Notes: a model not told the origin generated them from the letters alone. 64,000 nt of DNA from an uncultured Peptostreptococcaceae bacterium (GCA_910588185.1 CAJUQR010000004.1:150377-214376); one strand, 5' to 3'. Positions 14,981-23,973 are shown, counted from the first letter of the stretch. Numbers and translations are program-made.

Positions 14981-16621
14981 ATGAAAAATAGAATACTTGA
15001 AATTTTTGAAGAGCTGATGGTGATGAAAAGTGTCACTTATTCAGAAAAAGAAAATGAAATAGCAGAGTATTTTGGGCAGTTTTTTAGGAAACTGCCCTAT
15101 TTTCAAATTAATCCGGAATATACCGGCGTATATCAAATCACAGGAGATCCTTTTGGAAGAACAATTCCGTATGGATTTTTAAAAGGAAAGAGTAATGAAA
15201 CAGTAATACTCAGCGGTCATTTTGACGTAGTTTCCACTGAAGAGTATGGAAGCGCCCGTAATTTTGCACATTCTCCAGGAGAGGGGCTTGAGAAGAAACT
15301 CGCTTTGATGGATTTAAATGAAAGAGCAAGAAAAGATTTGGAATCGAGAGAATGGATTTGGGGAAGAGGCAGCTGTGACATGAAAGGCGGACTTGCGATA
15401 CACGCTTCACTTTTTGAAGAATATGCCAATATGGCATTGGAAGGTAATCTTGAGGGAAGCATAATCTTTATGCTTGTACCTGATGAAGAGTCCTATTCAG
15501 CAGGTATGAGAAGCGGAGCACATTTGCTTAAAGAGCTTAAAGATAAATATGGGCTGAGATATAAACTCATGATAGATCCGGAACCTACTGCTCTTGCTGG
15601 ACAAAATCAAGTCATGTCAATAGGTTCAGTTGGCAAATGTATGCCGGCTGTTTTGGTTCAGGGGAAAAAAGGACATGCGGGACATTTCTTTGAAGGATTG
15701 TCTGCAATTAGTGTTTTAAGCTCTATTTTTAGTAAGATAAACGGTTCTTTAGAGTTTTGTGATGTGTATGAAAAAGAAATGACTGTGCCGCCGACATGGT
15801 TTAAGATGAGGGATATGAAGGAGGTTTATGACGTATCCATACCTCATAGAGCTTTCGGATATTTTACAGTTTTTAGTTTAATTACTACTCCTGAGGACAT
15901 AATAGATAAGGTTAAAAAAATAAGCAAAGAAGCTTTTTTAGAAGAATCAGCTAAAATAGATGCGGCGTATAATAAGTTTAAAGAAGTTACGAGAACCATA
16001 GATGGCGGAGTTTCGTATGAGCCTATGGTAATTACTTTTTCACAGCTTAGACGAAAACTTCAAGATGAGAGAGGAGATGAATTCGAAAACTTCTACAGTG
16101 AAGCTAAACAAAAAATTGTGAGCAAAATAAATCAAGGTACTCTCAATTATCCGGATGCAACAATTAAACTTATGGAAAAAGTTTTGGATTTTTCGGCTAT
16201 AAGCAGGCCTGTTGTGCTGATAGGGTTTGCGCCTCCGTATTATATGCCTGTTCACGGTGATAAAGTTAAGCATAAAGAAAACTACGGAACTAAGGCCTTT
16301 GAATTTGTAAGCAAAATTTCCAAGGAATATTTTAATCAAACTGTTATAAAAGAAAATTATTTTATGGGAATTTCAGATTTAAGCTATAGTGCAGTCACGT
16401 CGCCTTTTGACTATGAGAGTTACGTTCATAATACAGTTTTGTGGGGCAGCAGTTACAGCATAGACTTTGATTGTATTGAAGATATTGCAGTGCCAAGTGT
16501 TATATACGGACCTGTAGGACTTGAATACCATCAATTTACAGAACGTGTAAACAAAAAAAGTATGCTTGAAGTTGTTCCTTATGTAACTAAAAAATTAGTT
16601 GAATATATGTGGAGACTGTAG
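14981..16621 (+). CDS. rocB: RocB-like M20 family peptidase/amidohydrolase
   Basis: This 546-residue protein resembles the RocB arginine-utilisation protein of the M20 zinc metallopeptidase superfamily. Metal-site blocks are LSGHFDVVS near residue 77, RGSCDMKGG near 130 and VPDEESYSAG, followed by the long family-specific C-terminal half. Length agrees with RocB (about 545). It starts 4 bp after the preceding gene with no clear ribosome site of its own, implying translational coupling. Location directly before the arginine deiminase genes fits a part in arginine or peptide use. The exact reaction of RocB is not established. Confidence 0.85.
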   Translation: MKNRILEIFEELMVMKSVTYSEKENEIAEYFGQFFRKLPYFQINPEYTGVYQITGDPFGRTIPYGFLKGKSNETVILSGHFDVVSTEEYGSARNFAHSPGEGLEKKLALMDLNERARKDLESREWIWGRGSCDMKGGLAIHASLFEEYANMALEGNLEGSIIFMLVPDEESYSAGMRSGAHLLKELKDKYGLRYKLMIDPEPTALAGQNQVMSIGSVGKCMPAVLVQGKKGHAGHFFEGLSAISVLSSIFSKINGSLEFCDVYEKEMTVPPTWFKMRDMKEVYDVSIPHRAFGYFTVFSLITTPEDIIDKVKKISKEAFLEESAKIDAAYNKFKEVTRTIDGGVSYEPMVITFSQLRRKLQDERGDEFENFYSEAKQKIVSKINQGTLNYPDATIKLMEKVLDFSAISRPVVLIGFAPPYYMPVHGDKVKHKENYGTKAFEFVSKISKEYFNQTVIKENYFMGISDLSYSAVTSPFDYESYVHNTVLWGSSYSIDFDCIEDIAVPSVIYGPVGLEYHQFTERVNKKSMLEVVPYVTKKLVEYMWRL

Positions 16622-16762
16622 GAGATAATATTTATAAAGAGGAAATAACTGGCACATGAAAAATAATGTATGCTGGTACTTTCATTTTTTCTACTATAAA
16701 GTAAAATTTTAGTAGAATATTTTAATCACTTGTAAATGAAATTATAAAAAAGGAGAGAAAAA

Positions 16763-17758
16763 ATGGCAGTAAATTTAAAAGGCAGAAGTTTTTTAACACT
16801 TATGGATTTCACACCAGAGGAAATCAGATACATGCTTGATTTAGCCCACGATCTTAAGGCAAAGAAGAGAGCAGGAATTTATAACAACGTATTGTCTGGC
16901 AAAAATATTTGTCTGTTGTTTGAAAAGACATCAACAAGGACAAGATGTGCTTTTGAAGTAGCAGCTTTGGAAGAGGGTGCACATGTAACTTTCTTGGACA
17001 GCAAGAGTTCACAGATGGGTAAGAAAGAGTCTTTGGAAGATACAGCTAAAGTTCTTGGAAGATTCTATGATGGTATTGAATACAGAGGATATGAGCAGAA
17101 AGTAGTTGAAGATTTAGCTAAGTATGCTGGAGTACCTGTATGGAACGGATTGACAGACGTTGATCATCCAACTCAGATTTTGGCTGACCTGCTTACTATT
17201 GAAGAACATATCGCTAAGCCTTTGAACAAAGTTAAAGTGGTATTCGTAGGCGATGTTAGAAATAATATGTCTTATGCTTGGATGTATGGATGCGCTAAGA
17301 TGGGTATGCATTTTGTAGCTTATGGACCTGCTGAGTTGGCTGAACAAGTTGATTCTGCAGTAGTTGAAAAAGTAAGAGAAGTTGCAAAAGAAACAGGCGC
17401 TATAATTGAAATCAGTTCAGACGCTGCTTGCCTTAAAGGTGCAGATGTTATTTATACAGATATTTGGGCTTCAATGGGAGAAGAAGACCAGATCCCTGAA
17501 AGAGTAAGAATGCTTACTCCGTTCAGAGTAACTAAGGAAATGCTTGATGCAACAGAAAACAGTGATGTTATCTTTATGCACTGCCTGCCTTCATTCCATG
17601 ATTTTGAAACTACTATGGCGCAGAGCCAGAAAGAACTGGGATATGACATTCGTGAAGTAACCGATGAAGTATTTAAGTCAAGACATTCAAAAGTATTTGA
17701 TGAAGCAGAAAACAGAATGCATACAATAAAAGCTGTTATAGTAGCAACTATTGCATAG
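16763..17758 (+). CDS. arcB: Ornithine carbamoyltransferase (catabolic, ArcB)
   Basis: This 331-residue enzyme joins ornithine and carbamoyl phosphate, or runs in reverse on citrulline in the deiminase pathway. The carbamoyl-phosphate site STRTR is near residue 56, with DHPTQILAD near 134. The ornithine-binding DVWASMGEE equivalent reads DIWASMGEE, and HCLPSFHD carries the conserved Cys. The ATG follows AAGGAGAG. It is the first gene of an arcB-arcA-arcC set, so the degradative role that yields ATP from arginine is favoured. The 141 bases upstream hold a possible TATAAA box but no clear ArgR site was identified. Confidence 0.95.
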   Translation: MAVNLKGRSFLTLMDFTPEEIRYMLDLAHDLKAKKRAGIYNNVLSGKNICLLFEKTSTRTRCAFEVAALEEGAHVTFLDSKSSQMGKKESLEDTAKVLGRFYDGIEYRGYEQKVVEDLAKYAGVPVWNGLTDVDHPTQILADLLTIEEHIAKPLNKVKVVFVGDVRNNMSYAWMYGCAKMGMHFVAYGPAELAEQVDSAVVEKVREVAKETGAIIEISSDAACLKGADVIYTDIWASMGEEDQIPERVRMLTPFRVTKEMLDATENSDVIFMHCLPSFHDFETTMAQSQKELGYDIREVTDEVFKSRHSKVFDEAENRMHTIKAVIVATIA

Positions 17759-17778
17759 CGAAAGTGTAGGTATTTAGA

Positions 17779-17812
17779 GTATGGAAGGGGAAGTAAGCTT
17801 TCTCTTCCATAC
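17779..17812 (+). other. Intercistronic stem-loop in the arc operon
   Basis: GTATGGAAG pairs with CTTCCATAC, and the stem extends inward through GGAA/TTTC-type pairs around a small loop. There is no T-run, so it is not a usual terminator. A role in differential mRNA stability between arcB and arcA is plausible. Confidence 0.6.
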
Positions 17813-17860
17813 GGTGAAATTGAACGTTGGTGTTCATTTCGTGAAAGGAGGACATAAACG

Positions 17861-19084
17861 ATGTATCCTGGAATTCATAATTTTTCAGAAATAGGTAAGT
17901 TAAATAAAGTGCTGCTGCACAGACCTGGCTTAGAATTGGAGGCTTTAACTCCGGCAACGATGGAAAGATTGCTCTTTGACGATATTCCTTTCTTAAAAAT
18001 TGCACAAGAAGAGCATGATATCTTTTCAAGGATTCTTACAGAGAATGGAGCTGAAGTAATTTATTATGTAGATGAAACTGCAAAAGCACTTGCAGATATA
18101 AAAGTAAGAACACAGTTTATTAACGAATTTTTGGATTTAAGTGATATTAAGGCGGAAGGTCTCAGGGATTCTATAATTGAATTTCTTTTATCTATGGAGC
18201 CTGATAAAATGGTTTCAAAATTAATCGCCGGAGTTAAGAAAACTGATTTGAGACATCATGATAAGATAACTTCTTTGTATGATATGATCGAAAACGATTA
18301 TCCTTTTGTTTCAGACCCTATGCCTAACTTGTATTTTACAAGAGACCCTGGTGCATGTGTAGGAGACGGACTTAATCTTCATCATATGAGTACGCCGGCG
18401 AGAAGAAGAGAAGCTTTGTTTCTCAAATACATGTTCAATTATGACAGAGATTTTGCAGTAGAAGGAAATAAACTTTGGTATGATGTTTATGAAGACTATT
18501 CAATAGAAGGTGGAGATGTTCTCGTACTTTCAAAAGATGTAGTTGCAATTGGCTTATCACAGAGAACTACTGTCGATGGTATTGAAAGATTTGCTAAAAA
18601 TCTTTTGCCGAACTCAGACTATAAAAAGATATTGGTATTCGATATTCCTAAGAGCAGAGCATTTATGCACTTGGATACCGTATTTACAATGATTGATTAC
18701 GATAAATTTACTATTCACCCTGAGATTGAAGGTCCGCTCAGCGTTTATGAAATTACTTTAGGTGATAACAATGAGTTGAAATTCAATGCTGTGAAAGAAG
18801 AACTTAGAAAGATTTTGGCAAAAGAGCTTGGAATTCCTTCTGTTGATCTGATAAGGTGCGGCGGCGGAGATTTGATGTCGGCGCAGCGAGAACAATGGAA
18901 CGATGGTTCTAATACATTGTGCATAGCTCCGGGAGCAGTTGTAACTTACGAAAGAAACTATGTTTCCAATGAACTTATGGATAAAAAAGGAATAAAAGTC
19001 CTTACTATGCCTTCATCTGAGCTGTCCAGAGGAAGAGGCGGCCCTAGATGCATGTCATGTCCTGTTAACAGAGATGATTTATAA
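17861..19084 (+). CDS. arcA: Arginine deiminase
   Basis: This 407-residue guanidino-modifying enzyme hydrolyses arginine to citrulline and ammonia. Family blocks are VLLHRPGLELE, NLYFTRDPGA, IEGGDVLVL, the catalytic-His region FMHLDTVFTMID and RCGGGD. The catalytic Cys397 lies in GGPRCMSCP. Length is standard. The start is fixed by GGAGG at good spacing. It sits between arcB and arcC, completing the three-enzyme route to ATP. No arginine/ornithine antiporter gene is in the window. Confidence 0.97.
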   Translation: MYPGIHNFSEIGKLNKVLLHRPGLELEALTPATMERLLFDDIPFLKIAQEEHDIFSRILTENGAEVIYYVDETAKALADIKVRTQFINEFLDLSDIKAEGLRDSIIEFLLSMEPDKMVSKLIAGVKKTDLRHHDKITSLYDMIENDYPFVSDPMPNLYFTRDPGACVGDGLNLHHMSTPARRREALFLKYMFNYDRDFAVEGNKLWYDVYEDYSIEGGDVLVLSKDVVAIGLSQRTTVDGIERFAKNLLPNSDYKKILVFDIPKSRAFMHLDTVFTMIDYDKFTIHPEIEGPLSVYEITLGDNNELKFNAVKEELRKILAKELGIPSVDLIRCGGGDLMSAQREQWNDGSNTLCIAPGAVVTYERNYVSNELMDKKGIKVLTMPSSELSRGRGGPRCMSCPVNRDDL

Positions 19085-19134
19085 AGAGTTATCCCTCATA
19101 ATAGCAAGATATAATTAAGGAGAAAAATAAAACC

Positions 19135-20076
19135 ATGCAGAAAATTGTTGTTGCATTGGGCGGAAACGCCTTGCAGTCAGGAAACGGTCCTGCAACTGCA
19201 GAAGCTCAATTAGAAGTAGTTAAGAAGACTTGCGAGCATATTGCTGAGATAAGCGGAAGAGGCTATGAACTGGCTGTAGTTCATGGAAACGGACCTCAGG
19301 TTGGAAGAATACTTTTAGCTTCAGAGACCGCAAAAGATGTGACTCCAGCAATGCCTTTTGACGTATGCGGAGCAATGTCACAAGGATATATTGGATATCA
19401 TCTTCAGCAAGCTCTAAAGTTTGCCCTCAAGGAAAGAAACAGAAACGTTCCTGTAGTTACCCTTGCTACTCAGGTAGTAGTAGACCGTGATGACCCTGGA
19501 TTCAAGAATCCTACAAAGCCTATAGGTCCTTTTTATTCAGAAGGGGAAGCTAAAGCTATGGTAGAAGAAAAGGGTTATGCTGTAAAAGAAGATGCAGGAA
19601 GAGGATGGAGAAGAGTAGTTGCTTCGCCTATTCCTAAAAAGATTGTAGAAATCGATTCTGTAAGAAAACTTTGGGAGAGTACCATAGTTATCACTTGCGG
19701 AGGCGGCGGAATCCCTGTAATTGAAAATGAGGATGGCTCTCTTGAGGGTGTAGCTGCCGTTATAGATAAAGATTTTGCAGCAGAGCTTTTGGCTGAAGAA
19801 GTCGGTGCAGATGCACTTATGATTCTTACAGAAGTTGAAAAAGTAGCTGTAAATTTCAATAAGCCAAATCAGGAGGATATTGCACATATGACTTATGCAG
19901 AAGCTGAAAAGCACTGCGAGGATGGTCAGTTTGCACCTGGAAGCATGCTTCCTAAGGTTCAGGCGGCAATGAAATTTGTCAAAGCAAATCCTGATAAGAA
20001 GGCTATTATTACTTCTCTTGATAAAGCTGTAGATGCTTTAGAAGGAAAGACTGGTACAGTAATTACATTTGCATAG
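19135..20076 (+). CDS. arcC: Carbamate kinase
   Basis: This 313-residue amino-acid-kinase-fold enzyme makes ATP, ammonia and CO2 from carbamoyl phosphate and ADP, the last step of the deiminase pathway. Signatures are ALGGNALQ at the N-terminus, VVHGNGPQVG, CGGGGIPV and VIDKDFAAELLA. Length is standard. AAGGAGAA lies upstream of the ATG. It is last in the arc operon, followed by a strong terminator at 20098. Confidence 0.97.
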   Translation: MQKIVVALGGNALQSGNGPATAEAQLEVVKKTCEHIAEISGRGYELAVVHGNGPQVGRILLASETAKDVTPAMPFDVCGAMSQGYIGYHLQQALKFALKERNRNVPVVTLATQVVVDRDDPGFKNPTKPIGPFYSEGEAKAMVEEKGYAVKEDAGRGWRRVVASPIPKKIVEIDSVRKLWESTIVITCGGGGIPVIENEDGSLEGVAAVIDKDFAAELLAEEVGADALMILTEVEKVAVNFNKPNQEDIAHMTYAEAEKHCEDGQFAPGSMLPKVQAAMKFVKANPDKKAIITSLDKAVDALEGKTGTVITFA

Positions 20077-20097
20077 TGATTCCAAATAACAAAGAGC

Positions 20098-20130
20098 AAA
20101 AGGGCTGTTTTTAAAGCAGCCCTTTTGACA
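20098..20130 (+). terminator. Rho-independent terminator of the arc operon
   Basis: AAAAGGGCTG (20098-20107) pairs with CAGCCCTTTT (20117-20126) around a T/A-rich loop. The T-tract is carried by the 3' arm. Confidence 0.85.
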
Positions 20131-20155
20131 TTGATAACTATAAAAGGTGTGTATG

Positions 20156-20716
20156 ATGAATAGATCAGAACTTAGAAAATCAAAAATTGCAGCAAGAAAT
20201 AGCCTTTCTCAGGCTCAGAGGGAAGAATATTCCGGCAAAATAGTATCTAGGATTATAGAATCTGAGGAGTTTAAAAGAGCAAAGACGATTTTAATTTATA
20301 GGGCTATAAAAGGTGAGGTCAACATAGATGCTGTTTTGGATATGATAGATACAAAAGATAAGAAATTTGCATTTCCTTTGTGTATAAGCGACAGTGAGAT
20401 GATAGCGCTTGTTCCGCATGATCAAGATTCCTGGAAACCCGGTTATTTTGGAATCATGGAGCCTATACCTGAAAAGTCTGTTCAGGTTATGCCTGAAGAT
20501 ATAGATATGGTTATATGTCCCTGTACGGTTTTTGATGGAAAATGCTTAAGAATGGGCATGGGAGCAGGATTCTATGATCGTTATCTTGAAAAGTGCACAA
20601 AAGCATACGTCACAGCGGCTTGCTTTGAAGTGCAAAAAACAGATTCTGTTCCTGCCGAGTCATGGGACAAGCCGATGGATGCAGTTTTTACTGAAAAACA
20701 AACATATAGAAGATGA
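20156..20716 (+). CDS. 5-formyltetrahydrofolate cyclo-ligase
   Basis: This protein of about 186 residues belongs to the MTHFS/YgfA family, converting 5-formyl-THF and ATP to 5,10-methenyl-THF. Seen are the basic N-terminus RSELRKSKIAARNSLS, FPLCI, the WKPGYFGIMEP substrate loop and the C-terminal ATP-site GMGAGFYDRYL. The ATG at 20156 is chosen because AAAAGGTG lies 6-7 bases before it; an adjacent ATG (20153) and a GTG (20147) are also in frame but sit too close to that site. It follows the arc terminator. Confidence 0.9.
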   Translation: MNRSELRKSKIAARNSLSQAQREEYSGKIVSRIIESEEFKRAKTILIYRAIKGEVNIDAVLDMIDTKDKKFAFPLCISDSEMIALVPHDQDSWKPGYFGIMEPIPEKSVQVMPEDIDMVICPCTVFDGKCLRMGMGAGFYDRYLEKCTKAYVTAACFEVQKTDSVPAESWDKPMDAVFTEKQTYRR

Positions 20717-20722
20717 TTTAGA

Positions 20723-21340
20723 CTAGTTTATTATTAGCTGAATAAAGTTCCATAAAAGTTTGAACCCATAAAAGATTATTATGGCGCCGCATATGATGTT
20801 TATTATACGTAGAGTTTTGTCGGTGAATTTGGCACTGAACAGTGATATTACAGTTGATACTGTTAAAAACCATAATATAGATGCAGATGCAAAACCGCCT
20901 ACAAAGAGAAAGTCTGTTCCTGCAGGGAGAGTTGCTTTAAATGCACCAAGCATCATACTGCCGTCTATCAGAGCCTGAGGATTAAACCAAGTAACTACAC
21001 ATGCTGTAGTTATTACTTTTATTATGGGGACGTTGACATCTTTTCCGCCTTCCAAAGTATCGTCTTTAGAACGAACAAGTCCGAGACCTATCCAAATTAC
21101 GATTAAGCTTCCTATGGCAAGTATGATCATTTCCAGCCATTTTGACGATGACATTATAGCCCCTATTCCAAAAAAACATGCAAGACCTAAAGTCACATCG
21201 AAAAATATAACTATAAAAGCTGTAGCATATACTCTTCTTTTTGGCTGAGTGAGCGCCGTATTTATGACAAATAGATTTTGAAGTCCTATAGGTGCAACAT
21301 ACGCCAATCCCATAGTCAGACCTTGAAGGTAGATATCCAT
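20723..21340 (-). CDS. LysE/ArgO-family amino acid exporter
   Basis: This 205-residue inner-membrane protein has about six hydrophobic segments and the LysE N-terminal signature APIGLQNLFVINTAL. The central WFNPQALIDGSMMLGA is typical of the LysE/ArgO branch that exports lysine or arginine. It converges on the MTHFS gene 6 bp away and is transcribed divergently from the HxlR regulator. AGGAGG lies upstream of its ATG. Substrate assignment is inferred from the family. Confidence 0.85.
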   Translation of the reverse strand: MDIYLQGLTMGLAYVAPIGLQNLFVINTALTQPKRRVYATAFIVIFFDVTLGLACFFGIGAIMSSSKWLEMIILAIGSLIVIWIGLGLVRSKDDTLEGGKDVNVPIIKVITTACVVTWFNPQALIDGSMMLGAFKATLPAGTDFLFVGGFASASILWFLTVSTVISLFSAKFTDKTLRIINIICGAIIIFYGFKLLWNFIQLIIN

Positions 21341-21362
21341 TAATAGTCCTCCTAAAAATATA

Positions 21363-21391
21363 TTTACTCCGTTTTTATTACCTGATATAAT
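21363..21391 (+). promoter_or_regulatory. Promoter of the HxlR gene
   Basis: TTTACT (21363-21368), 17 bases, TATAAT (21386-21391). The -10 overlaps that of the opposing promoter at 21390-21395. Confidence 0.6.
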
Positions 21392-21418
21392 TATATTATT
21401 GATTAATAATTATTGCAA
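21390..21418 (-). promoter_or_regulatory. Promoter of the LysE-family exporter gene
   Basis: On the minus strand, TTGCAA (21413-21418), 17 bases, TATAAT (21390-21395). It overlaps the rightward promoter, so only one polymerase could bind at a time; HxlR is the likely regulator of both. Confidence 0.6.
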
Positions 21419-21458
21419 TAAGGCAAAAAAATAATTACCAAGTAAGGAGAACCTTATC

Positions 21459-21809
21459 ATGACAGAAACTCACTACGATTGTCCATGTCTTGAAAAATGT
21501 CCGCTTAATTACGCTATGTCAATAATAGGCGGCAAATGGAAAATGCAGATTATATGCGCACTTAATAATAAAGGAACTTTGCGATATAATGAATTGCGTA
21601 AAAAATTAGGAGGTATTTCCAATACAGTATTGGCAGCATGTTTGAGAGAATTGGAGGAAAAGGGACTTGTTCAGAGAAAAGAATATTTAGAAGTTCCTGT
21701 AAGGGTAGAGTATTCTACTACTGAGATTTGTGACAGACTTATGCCTATACTTGAAGATTTGAGCAATTGGGGTGAAGATATGATGAGTGCCAGGAAGGTG
21801 ATAGAATGA
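21459..21809 (+). CDS. HxlR-family winged-helix regulator
   Basis: This 116-residue DNA-binding protein has the family pattern CPLNYAMSIIGGKWKMQII, LRYNELRKKLGGISNTVL as the recognition region, LRELEEKGLVQR and a VEYSTTE wing. The N-terminal cysteines (CPCLEKCPL) may be redox-sensitive, as in some HxlR members. It is divergent from the LysE-type exporter with overlapping promoters, which suggests it controls that gene. Its stop overlaps the exonuclease start (ATGA). Confidence 0.9.
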   Translation: MTETHYDCPCLEKCPLNYAMSIIGGKWKMQIICALNNKGTLRYNELRKKLGGISNTVLAACLRELEEKGLVQRKEYLEVPVRVEYSTTEICDRLMPILEDLSNWGEDMMSARKVIE

Positions 21810-22558
21810 AATTGATATCATGGAACGTCAATGGAATAAGAGCCGTTATGAATAAAGGCTTTATGGACTTTTTTAATAAAATTGATGCAGATATTTTTTG
21901 TTTGCAGGAGACTAAGCTGCAGCCGGGACAGATAGAGCTTGAACTGCCGGGATATCATCAATATTGGAATTATGCAGAAAAGAAAGGATACTCCGGTACA
22001 GCAGTATTTTCAAAGAAAGAACCAATTTCAATAACTTATGGAATCGGAGTTTTGCAACATGATAATGAGGGACGTGTAATCACTTTGGAGTTTGAAGATT
22101 TTTATTTTGTGACCGTATATACTCCAAACTCCCAAGAGGAACTTAAACGTCTCAGGTACAGAATGGAATGGGAAGATGATTTTCTCAAATATATAAAAGA
22201 GCTTGATGATAAAAAACCTGTAATATATGCAGGGGACTTAAATGTTGCAAGGCTTGATATAGACCTTAAAAATCCTAAGGCAAACCGCAAAAATGCCGGT
22301 TTTACCGATGAAGAACGTGAAAAAATAGAAAGAGTTTTAGATGAAGGATTTATAGATACTTTTAGATATTTTTATCCTGAAAAAGAAGAGGCATATTCGT
22401 GGTGGTCGTATAGATTCAAAGCTCGTGAAAGAAATGCAGGGTGGCGTATAGATTATTTTATAGCATCTGTCAAGTTAAAGGAGAGGCTCAAAGATAGCAA
22501 GATTCACAGTGATGTGATGGGTTCGGATCATTGTCCGGTAGAGCTTGATATAGAATGA
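21806..22558 (+). CDS. xth: Exodeoxyribonuclease III / AP endonuclease
   Basis: A 250-residue member of the exonuclease III family, which incises DNA 5' to abasic sites and trims 3' blocks in base excision repair. Conserved blocks are LISWNVNGIRA, FCLQETKLQ (metal-binding Glu), the YTPNS segment, AGDLNVA, WRIDYF and the terminal GSDHCPVELD (catalytic Asp-His). It overlaps the HxlR gene by four bases (ATGA), implying coupled translation. Confidence 0.93.
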   Translation: MKLISWNVNGIRAVMNKGFMDFFNKIDADIFCLQETKLQPGQIELELPGYHQYWNYAEKKGYSGTAVFSKKEPISITYGIGVLQHDNEGRVITLEFEDFYFVTVYTPNSQEELKRLRYRMEWEDDFLKYIKELDDKKPVIYAGDLNVARLDIDLKNPKANRKNAGFTDEEREKIERVLDEGFIDTFRYFYPEKEEAYSWWSYRFKARERNAGWRIDYFIASVKLKERLKDSKIHSDVMGSDHCPVELDIE

Positions 22559-22569
22559 GGAGGTAAGAT

Positions 22570-23346
22570 ATGAAAATAGGATTTGTAGGAATGGGTAATA
22601 TGGCAAAGGCTCTTGCTATCGGGTTCATAAAATCGGGATATTTAGATTGCAAAGATGTGTTTGCTTATGCACCTAATCAGGAAAAGCTGAGAAAGAACTC
22701 TCAAAAAATCGGTTTTATACCTTGCAGCAGTGCCGGTGAGCTATCACAGTCTTGCGATGTAGTGTTTGCTGCTTGTAAACCTTATCAGATGGAAAAGGTT
22801 TTCGGAGCAATAAAAGATGAACTAAAGGGCAAGACTGTAGTATCTGTGGCAGCGGGCTGGGATTTCGAAAAGCTGAGCTGTCTGCTTGGAGATGAAGTAA
22901 AAGTTCAATACATATTGCCTAATACTCCTGTAGAAATATGTAATGGTGTAATAGTCATGGAGAATGTCAGCAACATGGGTCAAGATGAGAGATTAAAAGT
23001 TAAAAAGCTTCTTGAGAGTGTGGGCAAAGTAGTAGAGTTGCCCGGAAATATTATGGGCGCCGCATCGTCGGTTTCCGGCTGTGGTCCGGCATTTATCGCT
23101 ATGGTTATAGAAGGACTGGCAGATGGAGCTGTAAAGAATGGAGTGCCTAGAGCACAAGCATATGAGCTGGTATGCAGTATGATGATAGGAACCGCTAAGC
23201 TTCAGCTTGAAACAGGAACTCATCCCGGAGAAATGAAGGATAATGTATGTTCGCCTGGAGGTTCAACTATACGAGGCGTTTCCGCTTTAGAAGAAGCAGG
23301 ACTGCGCAATGCTTTGATAAAGGCTGTAGATGCGTCAATTAACTGA
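22570..23346 (+). CDS. proC: Pyrroline-5-carboxylate reductase
   Basis: This 258-residue NAD(P)H-dependent enzyme performs the last step of proline synthesis. The dinucleotide-binding GFVGMGNMAKAL is at the N-terminus, with VSVAAGW, the proline-site SSVSGCGPAF and the C-terminal VCSPGGSTIRGV. The ATG follows GAGGAGG and lies 12 bp after the exonuclease stop, probably one transcript. Confidence 0.95.
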   Translation: MKIGFVGMGNMAKALAIGFIKSGYLDCKDVFAYAPNQEKLRKNSQKIGFIPCSSAGELSQSCDVVFAACKPYQMEKVFGAIKDELKGKTVVSVAAGWDFEKLSCLLGDEVKVQYILPNTPVEICNGVIVMENVSNMGQDERLKVKKLLESVGKVVELPGNIMGAASSVSGCGPAFIAMVIEGLADGAVKNGVPRAQAYELVCSMMIGTAKLQLETGTHPGEMKDNVCSPGGSTIRGVSALEEAGLRNALIKAVDASIN

Positions 23347-23365
23347 TATTATATCCTTTATTTAG

Positions 23366-23411
23366 AATAGTTTTCTGTTAAATGGGAAAAGTATCCTAGA
23401 GGAAAACTATT
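23366..23411 (+). repeat. Inverted repeat before rubrerythrin
   Basis: AATAGTTTTC (23366-23375) and GAAAACTATT (23402-23411) are exact complements separated by 26 bases. No T-run follows. It could be an operator or a leader hairpin just before the rubrerythrin ribosome site. It does not look like a PerR box. Confidence 0.5.
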
Positions 23412-23427
23412 ATAGAGGAGGATTATT

Positions 23428-23961
23428 ATGGAATTAAAAGGTTCAAAAACTGAAGCTAATCTGATGGCAGCTTTCGCCGGTGAGTCGCAAGCAAGAAATA
23501 AATATACTTTTTATGCGAGTACTGCTAAAAATGAGGGGTTTGAACAGATAGCAGCTTTTTTTCAAAAGACCGCTGACAATGAAAAAGAACATGCTGAGAT
23601 TTGGTTTAAAGCCCTTTCAGGAATAGGTGATACGCCGGCTAATCTGCTTGCAGGTGTTGCAGGGGAGAATTATGAGTGGACCATAATGTATGACCAGTTT
23701 GCTAAAGATGCAGAGGAAGAAGGATTTACTGAATTGGCAGCTAAGTTCAGAATGGTCGGAGCGGTAGAAAAGTCTCATGAGGAAAGATATCAGAAGCTTT
23801 TGGAAAATGTGAGAGCCGGCAAGGTGTTTAACAAAGACGGAGAGGTTATGTGGGAATGCCGCAACTGCGGACATCTTCATTTTGGCAAGAGTGCGCCGCA
23901 GATTTGTCCAGTATGCGAACATCTTCAGTCTTTCTTCCAGGTTAAAGAAGAAAATTATTAA
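23428..23961 (+). CDS. rbr: Rubrerythrin
   Basis: This 177-residue peroxide-reducing protein of anaerobes has an N-terminal four-helix diiron domain with ExxH-type ligands (FAGESQARNKY, DNEKEHAE, EKSHEERY). A C-terminal rubredoxin-like Fe(Cys)4 site is formed by CRNCGHLH and CPVC. Length and order are standard. The ATG follows GAGGAGG. The inverted repeat at 23366-23411 may control it. Its presence supports an oxygen-sensitive host. Confidence 0.95.
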   Translation: MELKGSKTEANLMAAFAGESQARNKYTFYASTAKNEGFEQIAAFFQKTADNEKEHAEIWFKALSGIGDTPANLLAGVAGENYEWTIMYDQFAKDAEEEGFTELAAKFRMVGAVEKSHEERYQKLLENVRAGKVFNKDGEVMWECRNCGHLHFGKSAPQICPVCEHLQSFFQVKEENY

Positions 23962-23973
23962 TTTAGATTATAG

